Positions 24,157 to 51,060 of a stretch of DNA of 64,000 bases are shown piece by piece. Within the stretch, counting starts at the first letter, position 1. Every line of letters begins with the position of its first letter. Made by a program: the position numbers and the translations under genes. Source of the stretch: Myotis daubentonii (Eukaryota > Chordata > Mammalia > Chiroptera > Vespertilionidae); NCBI RefSeq assembly GCF_963259705.1, contig NC_081844.1, positions 31,078,294 to 31,142,293 of the forward strand, read 5' to 3'. The notes under the pieces are model-generated. The model saw only the letters and a program-made list of their open reading frames with translations, did not search any database and was not told the origin of the DNA.

Positions 24157-25164
24157 ATAAAAACGTTTTTTTAAAAACTAAAATCAATTAAAAAACAACA
24201 CCAGAGTGCCCAATAACAAGCTATGTATTCAAGGAACAGAAAGGCAGCTGGGGTGACAGGATGAAGTGAAGGTGGGGACGGGATAGAGGGAGCCCAGGGA
24301 TCTAGGGTTCAGTGATGTACAGTGATCATGATGGGGTGTTAGCGGGAGATGAGGTCTGAGATGCCTTGGGGGCAGATTGTGCAGACCAGAGGGAGGTGTT
24401 TTTTTTATCCAACAGGGAATGGGGGGCCACATGAGGGCTTAGAGTTGGGGGGTGACAAGATTGCATCATCTGTTATTTGATTTCCCTGAAGACCTCATGA
24501 GAATTTAGATTATTGCCACTTTACAAGAGAAGACAGGCCTATCAGGGATAGCTGGCTCTAAACTTGTGGCACTCCCACCATGCCACACAGCTCCAGGCCA
24601 GGGAGTACCCACCCCAGCTCCTCATGCCATTCTTAGGAGATAGTGTGTGAAAGGTCCTTGCCAAAAGCCCTCATTTCTCTGCTGGGCTCTTTACAGATTG
24701 AAAAGGCCAAGCAGGCTCCAGAAGGACAGCCATGGACAGATAAAGCCGGTACCCAAGAGGTATGTACAAGACAAGGCTCCCAGGGTCTTCTCCTCTCTGA
24801 CCCCTGCTCACCTCTCCCCCTCTTCCTGCAGGTGTCAGACTTGGGGGCTCTGTCCAGGACGTGTGGACTCATCCAGCAGCTCCACGTGGCTTACAGCACC
24901 CTAGCCTCCAGCCTCCAGGGTCTCCCAGCCGAGCTCCAGCAGCGGGTCAGGCAGGCGAGGCACAGCCTCTGTGAGCTGTATGGTGTCGTCTCCTCCGCCA
25001 GCTCCATTGCAGAGCTGCCAGCCGAGCGCCTGGCTCAGAGCCGTGAGAGTGTAGGCCAGGCCTGGCAAGGGCTGGAGAAGCTGCTGGAGAGCGTGCAGCA
25101 TAGCCCCCCGCTCAGCTGGCTGGTGGGACCCTTTGACCTGCACCCTAGTGGGCAGCAACTGTAG
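13494..25164 (+). CDS. PLIN4: PLIN4, perilipin 4 (S3-12), expanded 33-mer form
   Basis: PLIN4 coats nascent, triglyceride-rich lipid droplets, mainly in adipose tissue and muscle. Coding exons are 13494-13544, 14023-14170, 15023-15084, 16743-21771, 21872-22059, 24697-24759 and 24832-25164. All are GT-AG and sum to 5874 bases, or 1957 aa plus TAG. The N-terminus (MSAQEEGGRKPHKSKGK, then LPGFSSARNLVANAHSSAGE) matches human PLIN4. Residues 101-1651 are 47 consecutive 33-aa units of the type TGTKDTVSAGLTGAMGMAKG, which fold as an 11/3 amphipathic helix on lipid. The C-terminal part has SYFVRLGDL and LSWLVGPFDL, the perilipin helix bundle shared with PLIN5. Human PLIN4 is about 1360-1370 aa with about 29 units, so the bat protein is about 600 residues longer, all of it repeat. 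The frame is intact throughout. Confidence 0.95.
15285..15480 (-). repeat. MIR SINE in PLIN4 intron
   Basis: Reverse MIR features: CACCATGTGTCAGGCTCTGG, AACCACCCTGTGAGGAAGG, and GCACAGAGAAGCTGAGC. Further MIR-like pieces of the same sense lie at about 14285-14400 and 15790-15960. Confidence 0.6.
16782..21434 (+). repeat. PLIN4: 47 x 99-bp coding tandem array of PLIN4
   Basis: The unit start, ACTGGCACCAAA or a relative, recurs at exactly 99-bp steps. Checked points are 16782 and 16881 (diverged), 16980, 17079, 17178 and 21336. The 17079-21336 interval is exactly 43 x 99, so no net indel has accumulated. The first three units are diverged and the rest are very similar. Higher-order duplications are visible: 18133-19017 is identical to 19717-20601 at an offset of 16 units. 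A distinctive ACCGGACTCTCTGG variant occurs at 17598, 18786, 19281 and 20370, spaced 12, 5 and 11 units. Confidence 0.97.
22218..22748 (+). mobile_element. Tigger-type (TcMar) DNA transposon remnant
   Basis: It opens TACAGTAGTCCCCCATTTC and closes with the inverted counterpart, AAGAGGGGAATGCTGTA. Internal landmarks are CCTGAAACCATGGATAGACT, TACATACCTATGATAAAATT, and GAACCGTGGTTGACTGCAGG. No transposase frame remains. It lies in the PLIN4 intron. Confidence 0.75.
22905..23945 (+). mobile_element. Second-subfamily SINE split by a Helitron
   Basis: The left part, 22905-23000 (GTAGCTCAGTTGGTTATAGC to GAATCAACCAA), and right part, 23874-23945 (TGAATGTATAAATAAGCGG to TAAAATCAATG), are consecutive in this SINE family. 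The Helitron at 23001-23873 lies between them. Confidence 0.85.
23001..23873 (+). mobile_element. HeliBat-type non-autonomous Helitron
   Basis: The start TTCTATATAATAAAG is a one-base variant of TCCTATATAATAAAAG. The end has a hairpin around GTGCACGAATTTTGTGTAC and then GGGGCCTCTAG. It sits exactly between host A (23000) and T (23874), the Helitron target. The interior is a tandem array of about 64-bp units (GACCAGGCCGGCAGGGGGG, then TTAGTGAGGGATGACC) from about 23062 to 23460, followed by degenerate G-rich copies. No Rep/helicase frame is present. Confidence 0.88.
23946..24180 (+). mobile_element. Ves-type SINE with long (TC)n
   Basis: Head variant CCTGGTCAAGATGTCTCAG, AACATCGACCTATGAACCAT, and body GTGTGCAGGAGGCAGTC, followed by a pure (TC)n tract at about 24087-24151 and ATCAATAAAAACG. 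Confidence 0.85.
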
Positions 25165-27185
25165 GTCCTTCTCAGAGCCTCCCCAGCCCCAACTCCCTGA
25201 AGCTCTGGGACTGCCCCATCTACCTTTCTTCCCAAGCATGGCTGGCCTAGGAGCCCAGGGTTGCTAAGACCATTGACAGAGGGCCTGCACTTGAAGAACC
25301 TGAGCAAGCACTCCAGTTACGAAAGAGAAGTGAAATGTGCCTGAGTCTAGAAGATTCTCCTAGCAGTCCCCACTAGGAGCCCCATCATCTTTGCAGGGGA
25401 TGGGGGTCTTCCACCCCAGTCTGGGCCGTCAGCTACCAGCTTAGCGGGTAGTCCTGCTCCTCTGTACTCACTTTGAAAGCATCTACCCCAGACCTAGCAA
25501 ACACCTTGCACCGCAATGTACCAGAATGCCACCACCATCCGGAGGCAGTGTCCCAACTGCCTTTGCTGAATGTGGCCTAAAGGGCTCTGGGGAACTGCAT
25601 TGTTTAGAGGGGCTTTGGGGGGCTACAAATCAAGTCCCTTCCTGCCTCTTCTGCTTGCCCACCTGCCCTGTCCTACGGGCCACTCACGGGATCACAGAGC
25701 TGAGGTTCTGGTCCCTGGGGCATCTGAGCCCAGAGGCTGCCTATGGCGGAATGAAAGGGCTTCCCCACAGGGGCAGGGCCCAGGGAGGATGGGACAAAAG
25801 GTGCTGAGTGATCCTTCAGGTCTTGGTAACTTGCTCCAGGCTGGAGACGAGGGCCTGCAATGGTGGGAACATCCCTGCAACCCCAGCCAGAGGGCCAAGC
25901 CCCCTGCCCCTGCCCCGAGATGTGAAAACTCAGGATGTCCATCCAAGAAATTCCCCCTCACTGGCCTAGGCCTCTCTCCATCTGGGAGCTGACATCAGAA
26001 CACCAGCAGCCCAAGCCGGGTCCAGCTTCCATCTTCCCAGAACCTGCACCATGCCGACAGCACGCCCCCACACTGCACCCTCTTCTCAGAAATGATCAGG
26101 TGCTCTGAGCTCAAGGATGAACGGGCTCACTCTCCCTAAGGGTTACCAAAGGCTGCCAGCATCTGGGAGGGACTCTGCACTGGGGTGCTGGCACCTGGCT
26201 TGACGAAAGAACCAGTCAGTGAACCTTCCAAGACTTTCTTTCCTCGACCTCCAACACATAAGGTTATCAGAGGTGAAGACACCGGGAATTCAGCTATTCA
26301 CAGAAACCCAGCAAAGTGACCTGACTTCAAGTCCAGCCAAACCAAATGGGGGGCGGGCAGGTCTCAAGAAATCCCTGCCATACCAGTCTCCCTCTCGGCT
26401 AGGATGGTGGGCTCACGCGGGACAGGGGGACACAAAGGGGGCCACTGTTTAGCCAGAAACCGCCGAGGGCAGGTGCCTGGCCGGGAGTCACACACACATC
26501 CTCCATCTAAATCCACAAGACTTCCCTGTGAGGCTAGTCAGCCCCTGTCCAGGTGAGAAAAGAGAAGCCCAGAGCGGGAGTGCCACTTGCCTGATGTCAC
26601 ACAGGGAGGCCTGCCCCCAGTGCTTATGCTCTCAGAATGTGTAAAGGAAACAACCCACAGGACACTTCCTGGCCTGAATGCCCTGAACTGGCAGTGCCAA
26701 GCACACTGGTTCTTGACTTGGGGGGGGTGGAGGGAGGGGGGCTCGCAGTGCCACCTGCAGTCTGGGCAAGAGGGAAAACGACTGAGTCAGTGGAGCAAGG
26801 CAGCGGCTTCTGGGGAGAACATGGTAGCCACTGTCCGGGACCTGCCTCCACGCCCCCCCCCACCCCCCCGCTGGCCTCTTTGTTTCTCCTTTCTGGGCAC
26901 TGGGCAGCCAAACCCAGGACATCAAACCACAGCTTCCATTTGAGCCTCGAAGTTCAGAGAGTTTTATTTTTCCTTTATTATTTTTGGAAAGGCCTTGCTC
27001 CCACCCCATTTCTTCACCATCAGGCCTGCCGGGCAGGGAACACCATTAAAACCAAGCTCACATTCACTGTATAGGGTGACACTATGGCTTAAACCCTTTG
27101 TCCCCAATAGGGCCCTTGACAGCTACAGACCTCTCCCCATTCTAGCCCAGCTGCACCAGTAACACTAGAAAACCAAGCCAATAAA
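25165..27185 (+). other. PLIN4: Probable PLIN4 3' UTR with AATAAA at its end
   Basis: There is no other exon between the PLIN4 stop and AATAAA at 27180-27185. The human PLIN4 3' UTR is also about 2 kb by memory, so the whole stretch is probably UTR. The poly(A) choice is inferred. Confidence 0.5.
26963..26979 (-). terminator. HDGFL2: HDGFL2 polyadenylation signals (two)
   Basis: TTTATT at 26963-26968 and 26974-26979 are AATAAA on the minus strand, 420-440 bases after the HDGFL2 stop. If both this and the PLIN4 signal at 27180 are used, the two genes overlap tail to tail by roughly 200-250 bases. Confidence 0.5.
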
Positions 27186-27401
27186 AGTGATTTTTTTCAT
27201 TAAAAAAACCCTTTATAGTCATTTCATGTCGGTTGGAAATCACAGAAATTGGGCAGAAAAAAAACCCCGAGGGACAAATACAAATGAAGAGCACAGCATC
27301 TCCCCAACAGTTCTCTGCTCCCTGGGCGGCCGGGAAGGAGTGGGGCAGGCCTACGGGCATCTACATGACGGGCGGGGCCTGGCCGCCGGGCTGCCCGGGG
27401 C

Positions 27402-44517
<17,116 letters not shown>

Positions 44518-44699
44518 TCAGAACCACGTGCCGGGATAGAGGAGCGCAGAGACCAATGAGAAGAGGGGGGTTGGAGAACACGTTAACGGGATTGGATAAC
44601 GGGTAGAGCAGAGGGGCGTGACCCAGAGGCCTAATTGAAGGGAGAGGAGGTTATGGGAGGTGAAAGGGCAAAGGGGGAAGGAGGGAAACGGAGGCGGTC

Positions 44700-45080
44700 A
44701 GGAGCCGGGTGGAGAGGGGCCAGACTTCTTCGGGGCGGAGCTTAGGGTAGAGGGGCGGGCCATGGGTCGCCATAGTAGGAGGGGCTTTATGAGGGAGGCA
44801 AGCCATTGGATACCACAGAAAAGAAGGCCCAATCAATGTAGGCGGCGGGTTGTTTGATAGCCTCCACTCCCAGAGGCGGGGCTTAAAAGAGAGTTGCAGG
44901 CCGTTGGATGCCAAACAAGAAGTCTCTCAAGGTAGGGAGCGGCCATTGACTACCACAGAAGGCGTGGCTTATGCATCTGTCCGCCATTGGATATCGTAAG
45001 AGAGGAAGTGCAAAATAGGGAGGTGCCTTGGCCTACCCCCCAGGGGGCGGGGCTTAGAAGGAGCGGACCATTGAGTGGGT
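44700..45080. repeat. Degenerate array of CCAAT and GC-box motifs upstream of HDGFL2
   Basis: GGGGCGG-CTTA-type boxes (44732, 44875, 44961, 45044) alternate with GCCATTGGATACCACAGAA-like blocks (44802, 44899, 44941, 44983, 45066) at spacings near 85 bases. It looks like a diverged tandem duplication. Confidence 0.6.
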
Positions 45081-45194
45081 CCTTAGGTCAGACACCCAGA
45101 AAATGCACAAAACACTTAGAAAAAGTTTATTGAACACCATGTGCCAGAGCTACAAAGTACCCAATCTATATTGATTCATTCAAGAAAAATGTTT

Positions 45195-45375
45195 TTAGCA
45201 CTGCGTGGCCAAGTTACTTAATGGCTCTGTGTCTCAGCCTACCCACCTGTAAAATGGAACTCATAATGTACTGATCTGATAAGGGCACGAGGATTAAATA
45301 ACTTCACGCCTAAGGCGCTGGCAACTGTGCCCGGCATTAGGAAATACTGGCAGCATTGGTATTGTTAGCCTGCCC
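45195..45375 (+). repeat. MIR SINE
   Basis: Forward MIR features: GGCCAAGTTACTTAATGGC, CCACCTGTAAAATGGAACTC, and GAGGATTAAATAACTTCACG. Confidence 0.6.
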
Positions 45376-45442
45376 TCCAAGAACTCAATGTTAAATAAAA
45401 GAATTTAACTTCCACAGCTCAATGTCTTTTTAAGAGAAATGG

Positions 45443-45625
45443 TTTAGCTTTGGCCTGTGTGGTTGGGCATCTTCTGGAGCACGAAAAGGTTGCCTGTTCG
45501 ATTCCCAGTCCGTGCACATGCCCTGGTTGGGGGCTCGATCCCGGTAGGGGGCGTGCAGGAGGCAGCCGATGGATGTTTCTCTTTCTTCCTTTCTCTCTAA
45601 AAATCATTTTTTTAAAATCTTTTTT
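45443..45625 (+). mobile_element. Ves-type SINE
   Basis: Head variant TTGGCCTGTGTGGTTGGGC, B box GTTCGATTCCCAGTCCGTGC, body GGGGGCGTGCAGGAGGCAGC. Confidence 0.85.
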
Positions 45626-45882
45626 TTAAGGCCTTAGCTAGTAATAATAATAATAATTAGAAGAATTAGGGGGAGGAGGAGAAAGAAGAAGGAGAAGGAG
45701 TAGGAAAGGAAAAGGAAGAAGAGACCCATTTTGGGGTATGGAGTGTAAACCACCAGCAGCATAGCTTGGTAGGAAAGACATGACCATACATCTTGGAGCT
45801 TGCAAGCATTTTTACACATCAAGTAGGGAAAAGGGGAAAGAAAGATGTAAGCAGTCTGATGAAAGAACTTACATTAGTTGCC

Positions 45883-46068
45883 CAGCTGGCATGGCTCAGT
45901 GGTTGAGCATCGACCTGTGAACAGGAGGTCACGGTTCAATCAATACTGGGCTCAATCCCCAGTGTGGACGTACAGAAGGCGGCCAATCAATGATTCTCAT
46001 CATTGATGTTTCTATCTCCCTCTCCCTTCCTCTCTGAAAACAATAAAAGTATATTTTTTAAAAAAAGA
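45883..46068 (+). mobile_element. Ves-type SINE, outer copy of a pair
   Basis: Head CCCAGCTGGCATGGCTCAG. The target sequence ACTTACATTAGTT precedes it (about 45868) and a close variant, ATTTACATTAGTT, follows the next SINE (about 46298). The copy at 46079 therefore inserted into this element's tail region. Confidence 0.85.
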
Positions 46069-46078
46069 ATTTACGCCG

Positions 46079-46298
46079 AAACTGGTTTGGCTCAGTGGAT
46101 AGAGCGTCAGCCTGCGGACTGAAAGGTCCTGGGTTCGATTCCGGTCAAGGGCATGTACCTGAGTTGCGGGCACATCCCCAGCAGGTGATGTGCAGGAGGC
46201 GGCTGATCGATGTTTCTCTCTCATCGATGTTTCTCTCTCTCTCCCTTCCTCTCTGTAAAAAATCAATAAAATATATTTTAAAAAAATAAAAAAAAATT
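46079..46298 (+). mobile_element. Ves SINE, young copy
   Basis: AACTGGTTTGGCTCAGTGG, GCGTCAGCCTGCGGACTG, GGTTCGATTCCGGTCAAGGG and a CAATAAAATATATT tail, close to the consensus of the 30317 copy. Confidence 0.88.
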
Positions 46299-46500
46299 TA
46301 CATTAGTTATAGGCAAAGGGGTGGGAGAAAGTGAAGTGGAGCTAGGGGCTAGTTCTAGGATAGACGCAGCAGAGTGCTTAAATCTCATATGTAAACATGA
46401 AGCAGAGGCTCCTAGGGTTCCAGGGGCTGTTCTCTCTTTTTAGCTAATCTGAGAAATATCTGCCTGGAAGTTAATTTAATAATTTCAACATACACTAAGG

Positions 46501-46712
46501 CAGCGGTTCTCAACCTGTGGGTCGCGACCCCTTTGGCGGTTGAACGACCCTTTCACAGGGGCCGCCTAAGACCATCCTGCATATCAGATATTTACATTAC
46601 GATTCATAACAGTAGCAACATTACAGTTATGAAGTAGCAACGAAAATAATTTTATGGTTGGGTCACAACATGAGGAAATGTATTTAAAGGGCCAGAAGGT
46701 TGAGAACCACTG
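46501..46712 (+). mobile_element. SPIN-like hAT MITE with 8-bp target duplication
   Basis: CAGCGGTTCTCAACCTGTGG to AAGGTTGAGAACCACTG. It is flanked by CACTAAGG (46493-46500) and CACTAAAG (46713-46720). The interior (CATAACAGTAGCAACATTAC, then AGTTATGAAGTAGCAACG) is the URR1/SPIN non-autonomous form. Confidence 0.9.
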
Positions 46713-46864
46713 CACTAAAGAATATGTGTAATCCTTCGTTTTGCACTGCAGTTGTTTTCTGATGAACCCCTTTGGTCTCTTCTTTCCACCCTCTGGACTA
46801 CTGTAATTTAAGACATCTTAGAATTTTCACCTGGTAAGAACTCAGAGTGAAAAAGCCAGAGTGT

Positions 46865-47054
46865 TGCCCTAGCCGGGTTGGCTCAGTGGATAGAGTGTCA
46901 GCCTGAGGACTGAACGGTCCCGGGTTTGATTCCTGTCAAGGGCACATGCTGCAGGAGGCAGCTGATCAATGATTCTCATCGTTGATATTTTTATCTTTCT
47001 CTCCCTCTCCCTTCCTCTCTGAAATCAATAAAAATACATTTAACAAATAAAAAG
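46865..47054 (+). mobile_element. Ves SINE, first of two at one target
   Basis: CCCTAGCCGGGTTGGCTCAG head, with an internal deletion between the B box and GCTGCAGGAGGCAGCTG. The target AAAAAGCCAGAGTGTTGCC lies on both sides (46850 and 47055). Confidence 0.88.
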
Positions 47055-47073
47055 AAAAAGCCAGAGTGTTGCC

Positions 47074-47305
47074 CCTAGCCGGCTTGGCTCAGTGGACAGA
47101 GTGTCGGCCTGTGGACCAAAGAGTCCTGGGTTCAATTCTGGTCAAGGCCACGTACCTTGGTTGCAGGCTCCTCCCTGGCCTGGGTCGAGGTCAGGAGGCA
47201 ACCAATTGATGCGTTTCTCTCACATTAATGTTTGTCTTTCCCTCTCTCTTCTACTCTCTCTAAAAACCAATGGAAAATTATCCTCAGGTGAAGGTTAAAA
47301 AAAAC
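47074..47305 (+). mobile_element. Ves-type SINE, second at the same target
   Basis: CCCTAGCCGGCTTGGCTCAG head and the ACCAATGGAAAATTATCC tail form. It sits between the second and third copies of AAAAAGCCAGAGTGTT (47055 and 47306). Confidence 0.88.
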
Positions 47306-47419
47306 AAAAAGCCAGAGTGTTTAAGAAAAAGTTGAATACTGAGGGAGACTTCGTCTATCCTAGGGACCAGGAGAGCTTTCTGGAGGAGGTGGTTTAACCA
47401 GAGACTTCAAAGATAAATG

Positions 47420-47606
47420 GAGCCCTGGTGGGGCAGCTCCATTGGTTAGAGTGTCATCCCAATATTTCAAGGTTGCAGGTTCAATCCCTGGTGAGGAAGA
47501 ATCCAAGAATGAACCAATGACTGCATCAATGGGTGGAATAACAAGTCGGTGTTTCTTTCTTTCTCTCTTTTCTGTTTCTCTAAAATCAATTAAGAAAAAC
47601 ATTTTA
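47420..47606 (+). mobile_element. Second-subfamily SINE
   Basis: CAGCTCCATTGGTTAGAGTG, GGTTGCAGGTTCAATCCC and TAAAATCAATTAAG. AAAGATAAATGGA and AAAGATAAATAGA flank it as target duplications. Confidence 0.85.
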
Positions 47607-47811
47607 AAAGATAAATAGAAATAGGCATATATAGGAGATGGGTGCAAGATATTGCAAACATCTGAGTTTAGGATGAAGGAGTAAGAGTGGGGAGAGTGGT
47701 AATGCTAGAGGGATCCATTAAGGACCCATCATAGTGCCTTATAAGAATTTTAGGGCTTTGTTTGTTTGTTTTGTTAATCCTCACCCAAGGATATTTTTCC
47801 ATTGATTTTTT

Positions 47812-48019
47812 TAAATATATTTTATTGATTTTTTACAGAGAGGAAGGGAGAGAGATAGTCAGAAACATCGATGAGAGAGAAACATCGATCAGCTGCCTCC
47901 TGCACACCCCCCACTGGGGATGTGCCCGTAACCCAGGTACATGCCTTTGACCGGAATCTAACCTGGGACCTTTCAGTCCGCAGGCCGACGCTCTATCCAC
48001 TGAGCCAAACCGGTTTTGG
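47812..48019 (-). mobile_element. Ves SINE, young copy
   Basis: Reverse of the consensus tail-to-head, ending CTGAGCCAAACCGGTTTTGG. TCCATTGATTTTTTT flanks both sides (about 47798 and 48020). Confidence 0.9.
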
Positions 48020-48034
48020 CTCCATTGATTTTTT

Positions 48035-48228
48035 TAAAAAATATTTTTATTGATTTCAGAAAGGAAGAGAGAGAGAGAGAAACATCAATGATGAGAGAGA
48101 ATTATTAATAGGCTGCCTCCTGCACGCCCCATGAACCCACAACCTGGGTATGTGCCCTGACCAGGAATCAAACTGTGACCTCCTGGTTCATAGGTCAGTG
48201 CTCAACCACTGAGCCAAGCCGGCCAGAC
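48035..48228 (-). mobile_element. Ves-type SINE
   Basis: TATTGATTTCAGAAAGGAAG to CTGAGCCAAGCCGGCCAG on the plus strand, read as a reverse SINE. It is adjacent to two other reverse copies. Confidence 0.85.
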
Positions 48229-48231
48229 CTA

Positions 48232-48370
48232 TGATTTTTAGAAAGAGTGGAATGGAGGGGGAGAGACAGAGAGAGAGAGAGAAACATCGATGTAAGAGAG
48301 ACACATCAATTGGTTGCCCCCTGCATGTCCCCCAACCAGGGCCAGGGATTGAGCTTACAGCCTAGGTACA
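48232..48370 (-). mobile_element. Ves-type SINE, 3' part only
   Basis: The tail (GAAACATCGATGTAAGAGAG) and body (GGTTGCCCCCTGCATGTCCC) are present. The tRNA-like head is missing, so it is a 5'-truncated copy. Confidence 0.75.
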
Positions 48371-48950
48371 GAGAATTTTAGGTTTTATTTTACCTTCTTG
48401 GGAAAATATTGGAGGGATTTGATCACAAGATACAAAGAAATTACTTTAGCCTCAAAAAATATCTTTATGGTTAGAAGCAAGTGCTGCACCCCAAGCTGGG
48501 AGGCTTCTGAAGCTGGCAGCCTATGTGTGTCTTCCTACATACAGCGAAAGGGACACCCTTTGAAACCCCTTTCCAGGGACAGGCTCCGCTAGTGGTACAC
48601 CGGGAACTGGTGGACTGCTGCCTCCAGTTTACCTCTGCCCACAGTTCCTGTTGTCCTGTACCTCCTGGCCAGCTTCCACACTGAGTATGATGCAGCTCAC
48701 TTCCTCATCAACACAGCCTCATCACTCAGCGTACTGATGCCTAAATTGCCTCCGTTCTAAGGGGTTCATCTCTTCGACATCAACAAACACTGAGGGCTGG
48801 GGCTGGGGCTGGGATGTTGTTGGAACAAAGGGCGGTTGCATCTTTCCCTTCTCCAGATAAGTCTTCTATATCTTGAAACGCTCAAGAAGAAAATAAACAG
48901 GCAAATGGGGCTCCCTGGATCCAGCCCTGCTAGGTTCCTTTGAATCAAGA

Positions 48951-49320
48951 AAGGCATGTGAGTTGGTTAGAGAGTCCTCCCATTACACCAAGGTTTTGGG
49001 TTCCATCCCAGATCAGGGCACATGTAAGAATCAACCACCCTAACCGGTTTGGCTCAGCGGATAGAGCGGCTTGGGGACTCAGGGGTCCCGGGTTCGATTC
49101 CGGTCAAGGGCATGTACCTTGGTTGCGGGCACATACCCAGTGGGGAGTGTGCAGGAGGCAGCTGATCGATGTTTCTCTCTCACTGCTTTTTCTAACTCTC
49201 TATCCCTCTCCCTTCCTCTCTGTGAAAAATCAATAAAAATATATTTTTTTAAAAAAAGAATCAAGCAATGAATGCATCAATAAGTAGAACAACAAATTGA
49301 CGCTTCTATAAATAACTAAA
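48951..49320 (+). mobile_element. Second-subfamily SINE split by a Ves SINE
   Basis: The left part ends GTAAGAATCAACCA (about 49036). The right part resumes AGAATCAAGCAATGAATGC (about 49257) and runs to GACGCTTCTATAAATAAC. Confidence 0.8.
49037..49257 (+). mobile_element. Ves SINE inserted in a SINE
   Basis: CCCTAACCGGTTTGGCTCAG to AATCAATAAAAATATATTTT. AAGAATCAACCA and AAGAATCAAGCA flank it. Confidence 0.88.
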
Positions 49321-49369
49321 AAAAATAAAAAAATGAATATATAAATAAATAAAGCAAAAAAAGAAAGGC

Positions 49370-49585
49370 AGCCCTGTCGGTGTGGCTCAGTGGTTGAGCA
49401 TTGACCTATGAACCAGGAGGTCCCGGTTTAATTTTGTTCAGGGCCTATGCTCTGGTTGTGGTTGTGGGCTCAATCTCCAGTTGGGGGCGTGCATGAGGCA
49501 GCTGATTAATGATTTTCATCATTGAAGTTTCTAGCTCTCTCTCTCCCTCTCCCTTTCTCTCTGAAATAAATTTTAAAATATAGAA
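49370..49585 (+). mobile_element. Ves-type SINE
   Basis: Head GCCCTGTCGGTGTGGCTCAG, GGTTGAGCATTGACCTATG and body GGGGGCGTGCATGAGGCAGC. Confidence 0.85.
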
Positions 49586-49649
49586 GGAAGAAAGAAAAAA
49601 AGAAAGGTGATGGAACGCCAAATCACTCTTTACCCAAGAGAAATAAAAA

Positions 49650-49852
49650 TAAATATTTACACAAAAACTTCAACACTCACAGTCATAGTAGCATTATTTA
49701 ACAGCCCAAAGGAGGAAATAACCCAGATGTGCATCAATGGCTGAATGGATAAATCAAACCTTGTATATCCTTTGATGAATACTACCCAACAATGAAAGGA
49801 AATGCACTAATACACACTGCAATGTGGATGAACCTCAAAAATATTATGTTAG
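49650..49852 (+). repeat. L1 LINE 3' fragment
   Basis: Contains CAACACTCACAGTCATAGTA, CCCAGATGTGCATCAATGG and GCAATGTGGATGAACCTC, the typical L1 3' region. Confidence 0.65.
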
Positions 49853-50604
49853 CCTGGGCCGGTGTGCTCAGTAGTTAGACTCTAACCATTAGAACGTCTG
49901 CCTGTGCACGGGAAGGTCATGAGTTCAATTTCTGCTCGAGGGCAGGTACCTGCATTTCAGGGTTTGTTTTTTTTTAATATATTTTATTGATTTTTTACAG
50001 AGAGGAAGGGAGAGAGATAGAGAGTTAGAAACATCGATGAGCGAGAAACATCGATCAGCTGCCTCCTGCACATCTCCCACTGGGGATGTGCCCGCAACCC
50101 AGGTACATGCCCTTGACCGGAATCGAACCTGGGACCCTTCAGTCCGCAGGCCGACGCTCTATCCACTGAGCCAAACGGGTTTTGGCTGCATTTCAGGTTT
50201 GATCCCTACTCCAGTCTTGGGGTATGAGCCGGAAGCAACCAATTGATGTATCTCTTTCACATCGATGTTTCTCCTTTCTCTCTCCCCTTCCTTCCTCAAT
50301 TTCACTCTCTCCAAAAATCAATGGAGCCCTAGCTGGTTTGGCTCAGTGGATAGAGCGTCCGCCTGCGGACTGAAGGGTCCCAGGTTCGATTCCAGCCAAG
50401 GGCATATGCCTGGGTTGCGGGCTCCATCCCCAGTGGGGGTGTGCAGGAGGCAGCCGATCAATGATTCTCTCTCAGCATTGATGTTTCTATCTCTCTCTCC
50501 TTCTCCCTTCCTCTCTGAAACCAATAAAGAAATATATTTTAAAAAATAAAAATAAAAATCAATGGAAAAAATATCCTTGGATGGGGATTAAAAAAAAAAA
50601 AATC
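49853..50604 (+). mobile_element. Three-layer SINE nest (outer element)
   Basis: The outer plus-strand SINE is broken into 49853-49966, 50187-50325 and 50557-50604. A minus-strand Ves fills 49967-50186, flanked by TGCATTTCAGGGTTTG and TGCATTTCAGGTTTG. A plus-strand Ves fills 50326-50556, flanked by AAAAATCAATGGA on both sides. Removing both restores one continuous SINE with the AATATCCTTGGATGGGGATT tail. Confidence 0.85.
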
Positions 50605-50680
50605 CAGCAAGGAACTGGGGCCTGCCAATAACCATTTGAGTGAGCTTTGAAACAGACTCTCCCTCAGTCAAGCCTTTAAT

Positions 50681-50874
50681 CAGCGGTTCTCAACCTTTGG
50701 GTAGTGAGGGTCGAACGACCCTTTCACAGGGGTCACCTAAGACCATCCTGCATATCAGATACTTACATTATGATTCATAACAGTAGCAACATTACGGTTA
50801 TGAAGTAGCAACGAAGTGGTTGGGTCACAACATGAGGAACTGTATTTAAAGGGCCAGAAGGTTGAGAACCACTG
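50681..50874 (+). mobile_element. SPIN-like hAT MITE
   Basis: CAGCGGTTCTCAACCTTTGG to AAGGTTGAGAACCACTG. The interior is nearly the same as the 46501 copy, with small deletions, including loss of the AAAATAATTTTA block. Confidence 0.88.
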
Positions 50875-51060
50875 CTTTAGGTGAAACCATAACCCCAGCC
50901 AACAGCTTGACTGCAACATAATGAGAGTCTTGAGCACAGAAATTATGAGATGTTGTTATTATAAATTGGGAGATAATTGGCTATGCAGCAATTACTATTA
51001 TCACTGCTGCTGTTTAGTTCCCATATTCACAATTTCTGGTGGTTATAGAATACTAGAATA

